Source: Omphiscola glabra
Lineage: Eukaryota > Mollusca > Gastropoda > Lymnaeidae
Assembly: GCA_964017045.1 (NCBI GenBank)
Contig: OZ024807.1
Location: forward strand, 6,386,481-6,450,480
Reading direction: 5' to 3'
Length of the DNA: 64,000 bases
Each line of letters opens with the position of its first letter. Positions within the stretch are counted from its first letter, which is position 1. Shown here piece after piece: positions 56,785 through 64,000 of this stretch. A program made the translations under genes and the position numbers. The notes under the pieces are model-generated. The model saw only the letters and a program-made list of their open reading frames with translations. It did no database searches and was not told where the DNA came from.

Positions 56785-57022
56785 TATGCCTCAATCATCG
56801 GATGCCTCACTAATTAATCATCTGTTGCATCAATCATCGGTTGTTTCGATCATAGGTTGTCTCGATCATAGGCTGTCTCAATCATTGGTTGCATCATTCA
56901 TCGGTTGTCTCAATCATCTGTTGTCTCAATCATCAGTTGTCTCAATCATCTGTTGTCTCAATCATATGTTGTCTCAATCATCAGTTGCCTCAATCATCTG
57001 TGGCCTCAATCGTCGGTTGCCT
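56785..57022. repeat. 18-bp minisatellite
   Basis: About 13 copies of TGTCTCAATCATCGGTTG, with ATCTG, ATAGG and ATATG variants. Confidence 0.94.
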
Positions 57023-57046
57023 AAATGTATTCATTGTATTCTAATG

Positions 57047-57432
57047 GCACACGAGATCTAGAAATCCATGTTACTTTCCACAGCCCTGGTGAGGCACACG
57101 AGATCTAGAAATCCATGTTACTTTCCACAGCCCTGGTGAGGCACACGAGATCTAGAAATCCATGTTACTTTCCACAGCCCTGGTGAGGCACACGAGATCT
57201 AGAAATCCATGTTACTTTCCACAGCCCTGGTGAGGCACACGAGATCTAGAAATCCATGTTACTTTCCACAGCCCTGGTGAGGCACACGAGATCTAGAAAT
57301 CCATGTTACTTTCCACAGCCCTGGTGAGGCACACGAGATCTAGAAATCCATGTTACTTTCCACAGCCCTGGTGAGGCACACGAGATCTAGAAATCCATGT
57401 TACTTTCCACAGCCCTGGTGAGGCACACGAGC
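57047..57432. repeat. 47-bp minisatellite, near-identical units
   Basis: Eight copies of GCACACGAGATCTAGAAATC, CATGTTACTTTCCACAGCCC and TGGTGAG, and I see no differences between them, plus a partial ninth. Either very recent expansion or strong homogenisation. Confidence 0.97.
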
Positions 57433-58169
57433 CAAACATTTTAACCGGAACTGCAGAGCTAAGAAGCGATAGTCGGTACAACTTAGCTCAACTTCCCCTC
57501 TTACTTTGCTCTGATGCTAGTCAAATCCTGGGTACATCTCGTTCTTCTTTCGTGTCAAAAAACTATTTTAAAAAAATATATATATACCGCTATTTTGTTA
57601 TCAGTTGAGATTAGAGATAATCATGTGTGCATCAAACATAATCAAGTTTGCACCGCTGATTATCACAGATTTTTTTAACAAAAATAATCAAGCTACAAAA
57701 GTAGAGACAATATCAAGAGCGATCCCGGAATGAATTATCGGGAGACCCAAGCGAGAAATTAAGATAGGCAATTCTGTTATCTTTTATTGCGCGGTTGCTA
57801 AATTAAGACGCAATACATTCCGGAACGGTTCACCCGTGTTGACAGGAAGTGACGACGTGATGTCATGATTAAAACTGGGCTGCTCCGAGTTGGGATGAAA
57901 TGTGGTTTTGAAAGAAAACATCGCATGGAAAAAACGAGAGAATGAAAGAACGAAGAAAAAAAAATCCGAAAAAGAAACTCGATGGTGCGTGAAAATTACG
58001 TAAAAAATTGGTCAGCCCTTGTCTTTCCATCGTGGCCGTTAATCTATCAGCCGGCAAGCGGGGAATCTCTACCGGTCGCTGGTGGGACCCAGCGCTCAAC
58101 GGAAACGTGCGACGTAGATAGAGGCTTAATGTGAGAAATGCATGCGATAACATAAGGAGGCATAACAGC
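57433..58169. other. Non-coding stretch upstream of a candidate promoter
   Basis: Unique DNA, GC-richer near 58010-58130. The 117-codon minus frame is unrecognised. Confidence 0.45.
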
Positions 58170-58320
58170 GCTCTAAAGTACATAACTATATAGTTATATA
58201 TAATGTGTGCTGTAAAGTACATAACTATATAGTTATGTATAGCACTGTAAAGTACAGGACTATATAGTTATTTATAACGTGTGCTGTAAAGTACAGGAAT
58301 CGATATTTATATAACGTGCG
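58170..58320. repeat. 40-bp repeat with 14-18 bp palindrome
   Basis: Four imperfect copies of GCTGTAAAGTACATAACTAT plus ATAGTTATATATAA. TAACTATATAGTTA is a perfect palindrome in the first two units, extended to CATAACTATATAGTTATG in the second. It directly precedes the candidate promoter. Confidence 0.9.
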
Positions 58321-58341
58321 CTGTTAGACGAGGCTGTATTG

Positions 58342-58374
58342 TATATATTGGGTAGTCACCAGCGTACGGCAGTA
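58342..58374 (+). promoter_or_regulatory. Candidate TATA-Inr core promoter
   Basis: TATATATT at 58342-58349 is followed 29 bp later, start to start, by CAGTAG with A at 58371, a plausible initiator. That spacing is canonical for animal RNA polymerase II promoters. AT-rich surroundings make chance TATA boxes common, so the main support is the adjacent exon-like sequence. Confidence 0.3.
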
Positions 58375-58444
58375 GTGTCCAGCTGTCTTCTGTCCAGTTG
58401 TCCAACAGGCAGCGTGGGAGGAACCAAATGTCTGCCGGTTCAAA
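58371..58444 (+). CDS. Candidate first exon, MSAGSK start
   Basis: A start codon at 58428 in AACCAAATGT context is followed by TCTGCCGGTTCAAA and then GTAAGT at 58445, an excellent splice donor. This gives 17 coding bases (MSAGS plus two bases of the next codon) after a leader of about 57 bases. The intron would begin with a 25-28 bp minisatellite. No downstream exon was found in the window, so the gene is unproven. Confidence 0.28.
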
Positions 58445-58446
58445 GT

Positions 58447-58845
58447 AAGTTGCTGATTGTTGGCGTCAGCTGTGTTTTGTGATTGTTGGCTTCAGCTGTG
58501 TGTGTTGTGATTGTTGGCATCAGCTGTGTGTGTTGTGATTGTTGGCTTCAGCTGTGTTTTGGGATTGTTAGCTTCAGCTGTGTTTTGTGATTGTTGGCGT
58601 CAGCTGTGTTTTGTGATTGTTGGCGTCAGCCGTGTGTGCTGTGATTGTTGACTTCAGCCGTGTGTGCTATGATTGTTGACTTCAGCAGTGTGTGCTGTGA
58701 TTGTTGACTTCAGCTGTGTGTAATGTGATTGTTTGCGTCAGCTGTGTGTGCTGTGGTTGTTGGCGCCAGCTGTGTGTGTGTGTTGTTATTTTTGGCGTCA
58801 GCTGTGTGTGTTGTGATTGTTGGCGTCAGCTGTGTGCTTTCGATG
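58447..58845. repeat. 25-28 bp minisatellite carrying CAGCTG
   Basis: About 15 copies of GTGATTGTTGGCGTCAGCTG plus TGTGTGTT, with TTTTG, CTTCAG and CATCAG variants. Most units contain CAGCTG. If the candidate exon is real, this array lies at the 5' end of its first intron. Confidence 0.95.
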
Positions 58846-58962
58846 GATGGCGGAGATTTTTTAGACACCTCATGCATCCGATGCGCCTCATATAATTTGT
58901 ATGGGTGCATACTTGCGGCACATATTGATAGTTGCGTAGCATAGTTATAGTCTGAACGTCTT

Positions 58963-59120
58963 AGTCTTTTAGGACTGTCTTGGTGTTTTAGAGCTGTCTT
59001 GGGCTTTTAGGACTGTCTTGGGCTTTTAGGACTGTCTTGGGCTTTTAGGACTGTCTTGGGCTTTTAGGACTGTCTTGGTGTTTTAGAGCTGTCTTAGTCT
59101 TTTAGGACTATCTTTGCCTT
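58963..59120. repeat. 19-bp minisatellite
   Basis: About eight copies of TTTTAGGACTGTCTTGGGC, with GTG and GAGCT variants. Confidence 0.94.
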
Positions 59121-59169
59121 ATCGGGCTCAATTCTATATCGCATGGTTTGGATTAATTAGTGTTATTAA

Positions 59170-59270
59170 CTGATGACTGAACAAGGGACTGAACAAGTGA
59201 CGGAACAAGGGACTGAACAAGTGAATGAACAAGGGGCTGAACAAGGGACTGAACAAGTGACAGAATAAGA
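59170..59270. repeat. 14-17 bp repeat
   Basis: About seven units of GGGACTGAACAAGTGAC and GAACAAGGGACT. Confidence 0.88.
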
Positions 59271-60356
59271 CTAAGACAGACTGTTGGATTGTTAACATTC
59301 GAAATGTATTTATTTTTTAAAACTACTTTAGTAATCGCAGTCAATGGTGTTTTATACTTTGTCAAAGAAAAATAAACCTTTTATTTCTACATGTTTTATA
59401 TAATAAATAATCTGATGTGTATTCGATTCCTGGAATATTTTTTGACGATTACAAGACTAAGTTTTCACTTATTTAAAAAAAAAAAAGAGAAAATACAGTA
59501 AAATTAAAGAGATAATATAAGACAACTAAAGAGGGCACGCGAGGGGTGTCGTAAATAATCCGAGGTTATGACTTGGCAAAAGTAAAACTCTCAAGCCGAA
59601 TGGCGGAGATGAAACAAAGTTTCCAGCCAGCCCCGCGACAGTAAATAACCGATGCGCGGTTGATCCTGACAGGGAGTTTTTACAACAACCTAAGATGTCT
59701 TTGAGAGGGGGGCAAGAGGTGGGGGCGCTCCCTATAATGAGGGGCTCAATTTAGGACCGCGAGTGTAAGCTCCTTTCGGTGTAAATCTAGGCAGGCGATA
59801 TATTTGCCACAACGGAATGTCCTACACACAAAAAGGCGTCCGGGGTAGTGGGGTTCTCTGCTGTGCTTTGTCCCAGGTCTAAGAGTTCTATAGAGGTTCC
59901 TGATAACACTGCAGACTGGACTGATGTTTGTAGGAAAGGTCTCGTCATGCCTTCCTTTCATATATATCTTTTTGGGATGTATTTTTTTTATTATTAAAAA
60001 AAAAAAAATTGGTTCTGTCTACACCACGATTCTAAACCTGTGGTGAATGCCCCCTGAGTTTCCAAGAACCGCTTGAGAGCCCATGTTGACAAATGTGTCC
60101 ATGTTTCCATGAGCTAGTGTGGAGTTTAAAATAGATGAGTACCTTCATATTCTCTAACTCAAATATGTTTACCCATCAACCGGGGCTCTAAAACACAAGA
60201 ACAAAAAATAGTGAGAACCTTCTGGTCTAGACTCAAGAGCAATACTTTTTTCTTTTTATGTCATGTCTTGTAGATGGCGATGTATGAAATTTGTTTTGGT
60301 CACGTGGTCCAAGATGAACGGGCTTTTTGAAGATTGCTCGTATTTCACCCCACAGC
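59271..60356. other. Non-coding stretch, no gene seen
   Basis: Unique AT-rich DNA with an A-run near 59995. Block 60025-60235 has hAT-like phrases (TTCTAAACCTGTGGTGAATG; GTGAGAACCTTCTGG), but the ends do not pair well. Confidence 0.45.
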
Positions 60357-60668
60357 GTCAGAGTAGGTCAACATTAGTCTGACCTCGGTTATATACGGCA
60401 TCATTAGTCTGACCTCGGTTATATAGGTCAACATTAGTCTCACCTCGGTTATATAGGTCAACATTAGTCTCACCTCGGTTATATAGGTCAACATTCGTCT
60501 CACCTCGGTTATAGAGGACAACATTAGTCCCACCTCGGTTATAGAGGACAACATTAGTCTCACCTCGATTACATAGGTCAACATTAGTCTCACCTCGGTT
60601 ACATACGGCAATATTAGTCTGACATCGGGTAGGTCAACCTTTTTCTGATCTCAGGTAGGTCAACATCA
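60357..60668. repeat. 30-bp minisatellite
   Basis: Ten copies of GTCAACATTAGTCTCACCTC plus GGTTATATAG, with diverged edges. Open as an 88-codon repetitive frame on the minus strand. Confidence 0.95.
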
Positions 60669-60824
60669 GTCTGACCCGGGGTATGTCATTAAGTAGACAT
60701 TCAAAGTATTATGACTGACATTATCTGATAATGTAATGTAAGCCCATTTTAAGCGAGTGCCGCATTGTAGGGGCATCATTTGGGCATCATTGAGTCTCGT
60801 GTATATAGCCAGAAACAATTCCAT

Positions 60825-61150
60825 CACATTTTTAGTCAGACACAATGAAATCAAATATTTAGTCAGACACAATGAAATCATATATTTAGTCAGACACAAT
60901 GAAATCATATATTTAGTCAGACACAATGAAATCATATATTTAGTCACGCAGACACAATGATTTCACATATTTAGTCATGCAGACACAATGATTTCATATA
61001 TTTAGTCATGCAGACACAATGATTCCACATATTTAGTCAGAAACAATGATAACTCATATTTAGTCAGACACAATGAAATCATATATTTAGTCATGCAGAC
61101 ACAATGATTTCACATATTTAGTCATGCAGACACAATGATGCCACATATTG
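60825..61150. repeat. 27-32 bp minisatellite
   Basis: About eleven copies of TTTAGTCAGACACAATGAAA plus TCATATA. A second subtype with CATGCAGACACAATGATTTC is interleaved. Confidence 0.94.
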
Positions 61151-61428
61151 AGACAGTAGATATCACACATATAGTAAGATGATCATCATGTGTATGTTGT
61201 CAGAAACATCAGATGTCTGGTTATAAACAACGATATCGCATGTTTAGTCGGGTAACTATAATGTCACTTGTATAACTCATAAGCGATCTCTTATATATAT
61301 TACGCTTCTGGTACGACTCGTGGGCTGCTTCCTAATGTACTGATTCCATTTCCGGTTCCTTTATTTTTCAGCGAATTTGGCATTGAGAGCATACTATAAA
61401 TAATTCTATATGTTTGAAAGAAGGCTGC
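61151..61428. other. Unique spacer, no gene seen
   Basis: AT-rich unique DNA before the inverted repeat. Confidence 0.5.
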
Positions 61429-62126
61429 GACTATTCGCACCCGAGTACCAGAAGTGAGAGGTTGAGATTAAAAAACTATTTAAAATATTAATGTTAGGTT
61501 TTTTAAGACAAAATGAGGTATCAAATGAAAGATAATTGAATGTACTATACGATTGTGAACTTAATTCTTCAGTTTAATTAAAATAAACTACCACAAATTA
61601 CATCCGAATAGCATTGATTCTAATGAGAACCGTTTGCGAATGGCGGTGCTGCGTGTCCGGGTCCATTTTGACGGTTACCGGAAATTTGATCGATAGAAAT
61701 TTGGCCGAATCTTTTTTTCAGTTCACACGTTAAATTTTCGTCAAATTTCTTTTTGAACCCACTATACTACATAGTAAAACAAAATAATGCGTTCAATAAG
61801 AAATTTGACGCAAAATTTTAACATGTAAACTAAAAAAAAGATTCTACCGAATTTCCGTTCGATCAACTTTCCGTCGATCAATTTTCTGTCGACGAAATTT
61901 CTTTCGATCAAATTTCCGGATACGCCCTTTTGACTAATGCTATTTGGATGTCATTTGTGGTAGTTTATTTTAGTTAAACTGAAGAAGTAAGTTTACAAAC
62001 ATATAATCCTTCAATTATCTTTCGTTTGATACCTCATTTTGTCTTACAAACCTAACAATAATATTTTAAATAATTTTTTTAATCCCAACCTCTTACTTCT
62101 AGTACTTGGGTACGAATAGCCACTTC
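61429..62126. mobile_element. Large inverted repeat, about 190-bp arms
   Basis: Left arm 61429-61617 and right arm about 61934-62126 are reverse complements with roughly 80-85% identity by eye. Paired blocks include CTATTCGCACCCGAGTACCA with its partner near 62100, AGACAAAATGAGGTATCAAA with its partner near 62030, and AAATAAACTACCACAAAT with its partner near 61955. The spacer holds a foldback MITE, so the whole 700 bp could form a large hairpin. Either long TIRs of a foldback transposon or an inverted duplication. Confidence 0.78.
61666..61934. mobile_element. CCGGAAATTT foldback MITE, long form
   Basis: Element 61673-61927 (255 bp) with termini CCGGAAATTTGATCGATAGA and TCTTTCGATCAAATTTCCGG, flanked by exact TTTTGAC (61666-61672 and 61928-61934). 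The interior is itself an inverted repeat of about 60 bp per arm (GAATCTTTTTTTCAGTT pairs with AACTAAAAAAAAGATTC), so almost the entire element can fold. The 27564 copy is an internally deleted relative in the opposite orientation. Confidence 0.83.
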
Positions 62127-62756
62127 GTTGAAAGAGTGTCTCAATAATGAGTTCAATAGCGCGCAAAATACAATTCCCGATAACTACGCAGTGACGTATC
62201 ATGGGGAAAAAAAAATGGGGTTTGAGGGGGGCAAGGGGTGTAGCTTAAGGTCATGTTTTGTCCGGTAACTTTAGTTGATGGGAATTTCACGCATTGATGC
62301 CGCCAATGTTTGGCGGGCTGTATCTAGTTTAAAATAATTCATATAGTCACCAATGCTTGCACTTGTTTAAAGTCAGGAACATTTACGTCAACTCTAGAGT
62401 AATGAATAGTGATGCCTCCTTCATATTGAGCAACAACTGTGCCTCACATAGAAGCGTGAGACTGAAGTGTACTCCACGTCTTTACATCCTTTGGACGTGG
62501 GCACGATAAGGCCGCGGTCATTCTCATCTGCAATCCTCCTCTGTTTACGATCCAGGGCCCGGGGTAGGGGAATATATTGGAATCTTGAATGTGGACCAGC
62601 AGCGTTTGTAGCTGGCCAATATATCTTGGAAGTGGTGTTAGGGGCGGCGATAGATAGCTTGTTCGATTGGGTTTTGATTAGACGTCGCCGTCCGTTCAAT
62701 GCAAATCTCTTTTATGCACTTCATCATTGGGGGGGCTGTGAGACTTCATTTTGATA
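62127..62756. other. Non-coding stretch, no gene seen
   Basis: GCAGTGACGTATCATGGGG near 62189 resembles a CAGTGGCGTA-type terminus without a partner. Overlapping 92- and 95-codon frames at 62421-62754 lie on opposite strands and are unrecognised. Confidence 0.45.
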
Positions 62757-62900
62757 CGGGTAGGGGGGTGGGGTGGATGGTCGGACGGTGGGGTCCTGTA
62801 GTGGGGGTGGGTATTCGGACGGTGGGGTGCTGGATAAATCTTTGTCGGGGAGGTAGTCGGGTTGTGGGGAAATGTATTGATCGTTGCCGGGGTGGTAGAT
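62757..62900. repeat. G-rich imperfect repeat
   Basis: GTCGGACGGTGGGGTCCTG and TTCGGACGGTGGGGTGCTG are tandem, with more GGGG runs around them. Several closely spaced G-tracts could form G-quadruplexes. Confidence 0.6.
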
Positions 62901-62907
62901 TAAAGTG

Positions 62908-62992
62908 AACTGTCTATGTACTCACAGTGCTGTCTTGTCTGTCTTTGTACCCACAGTGCTCTCTTGTCTGTCTTTGTACCCACAGTCATCTG
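62908..62992. repeat. 29-bp tandem repeat, three copies
   Basis: CTGTCTTTGTACCCACAGTG plus CTCTCTTGT, with diverged first and last copies. Confidence 0.88.
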
Positions 62993-63317
62993 TCTTTCTT
63001 TTGGACTCCATATTTCCAATATGTAGGCGTCATTATTTGTTTCTCTATTTTAAGTGCAGCTTAATGTATACGTTTAAAATTAAATATTCTGCTGTGTCGA
63101 AATTCCAACCCCGACTTCCGGTGTCCAATTCTCGCTGGTAAATCCACCATTGTTGTCTACTACTCTAGACTCTAGATCGGCAGAAAACTTGATATTACTC
63201 CTGCTTTTCGTCAATCTCAAATTGTTTTCCTCCGACTCACCTATTTACACGAATTTCACTCCACACAAACCTAAGGCATTTTTTTTATATCTACTCGCAG
63301 TGGTAAAATGAAATGAG
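62993..63317. other. Unique spacer, no gene seen
   Basis: Nothing identified. Confidence 0.5.
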
Positions 63318-63790
63318 ACTTGTGTCGCGTCTCAGCAACCGCAAGTGAACCATTGGAAGCACTGCTCTGTGCAGTTGTGCCTCCGGTCGCGTCTCAGCAA
63401 CCAGAAAGTGAACCATTGGAAGCACTGCTCTGTGCAGTTGTGCCTCCGGTCGCGTATCAGCAACCAGAAAGTGAACCATTGGAAGCACTGCTCTGTGCAG
63501 TTGTGCCTTCGATCGCGTCTCAGCAACTTTCGGTCGCGTCTCAGCAACTGCAAGTAAACCATTGGAGCACTGCTCTGTGCAGTTGTGCCTTCGATCGCGT
63601 CTAAGCAACTTTCGGTCGCGTCTCGGCAACTTTCGGTCGAGTCTCAGCAACCGCAAGTAAACCATTGGAAGCACTGCTCTGTGCAGTTGTGCCTTCGGTC
63701 GCGTCTCAGCAATTTTCGGTCGCGTCTCAGCAACCGTAAGTGAACCATTGGAAGCACTGCTCTGTGCAGTTGTGCCTACGGTCGCTCCGG
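63318..63790. repeat. About 63-bp minisatellite with nested subunit
   Basis: Six copies of CCATTGGAAGCACTGCTCTG, TGCAGTTGTGCCTTCGGTCG and CGTCTCAGCAACCGCAAGT. In some units the TTTCGGTCGCGTCTCAGCAA subunit is itself duplicated two or three times, making a two-level repeat. Frames of 70-185 codons on both strands are repeat-derived. Confidence 0.94.
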
Positions 63791-63899
63791 AAGCTTTGAT
63801 AAGCGGCAAGGACGCTTGTGCCGGGACGATTAGGTTTGGTTTCATCACATTATCTCTGACGTATCAGTGAAGAAACGGGACACAGGGTTGAAGATAAGA

Positions 63900-64000
63900 G
63901 AGAGATGATGTGAAGGGTGCGTGAGGTGGCAGGGACGCGCGGGGTTACGTAGAAGGGTGCGCGCGAAGGCAGGGACGCGGGGGTGCGAAGGGCGCAAACT
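63900..64000. repeat. GC-rich GGCAGGGACGCG repeat at window edge
   Basis: GAAGGGTGCG and GGCAGGGACGCG recur three times at about 45 bp. The array continues past the window end. Confidence 0.75.

Noticed and set aside
60025..60235. hAT remnant suggested by TTCTAAACCTGTGG and GTGAGAACC
   Set aside because: The ends do not align as inverted repeats beyond seven or eight bases and no duplication is present.

Overview
The window looks like gene-poor, repeat-dominated DNA from an animal nuclear genome. Base composition is AT-leaning. There are no bacterial-style operons, ribosome binding sites or long non-repetitive ORFs. It carries retroposon 3' ends, non-autonomous DNA transposons with target-site duplications, dozens of minisatellites and many G or C homopolymers of 10-24 bases. 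A mollusc, perhaps a freshwater heterobranch snail, is the best guess. It rests mainly on SPIN-like hAT elements, a horizontally transferred family I recall being reported from the pond snail Lymnaea stagnalis. This is inference and no marker gene confirms it.

Layout. 1-8.9 kb: minisatellites of 30, 46, 50, 35 and 60 bp, one copy of a SINE-like dispersed repeat (about 4.75 kb) and a short minus-strand open stretch beside it. 8.9-15.5 kb: further arrays, then two SPIN-like elements in the same orientation. 15.8-19.7 kb: a 2.8-kb, 29-bp satellite with block duplications, flanked by two members of an unnamed MITE family with 6-bp target duplications, and the second SINE-like copy. 20-29 kb: arrays, a hAT remnant, a third MITE of the 6-bp family, and a CCGGAAATTT foldback MITE inside a CCCATTTA array. 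30-37.2 kb: the most transposon-rich part, with two LINE 3' ends, a SPIN-like element with a perfect 8-bp duplication, a GC-rich 583-bp insertion between 13-bp direct repeats, a 634-bp hAT element and two CAGTGGCGTA-type elements. 37.4-57.4 kb: mostly minisatellites, with a 3'-truncated SPIN-like element at the end of one array. 58-64 kb: a possible promoter plus first coding exon at 58.34-58.45 kb, more arrays, a nested inverted repeat of about 700 bp at 61.4-62.1 kb, and a 63-bp array at the end.

The only protein-coding sequence I can identify is the C-terminal tail of a LINE reverse-transcriptase ORF (33205-33402). Nearly all long open frames, up to 482 codons, are tandem arrays whose unit length is a multiple of three, so they stay open in several frames on both strands. 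The parts that act together are transposons and their insertion sites: several MITEs sit inside or at the edge of minisatellites. Distant exons of a large gene could lie outside the window, making this intron or intergenic DNA. The candidate first exon at 58.4 kb is the only hint of a host gene.
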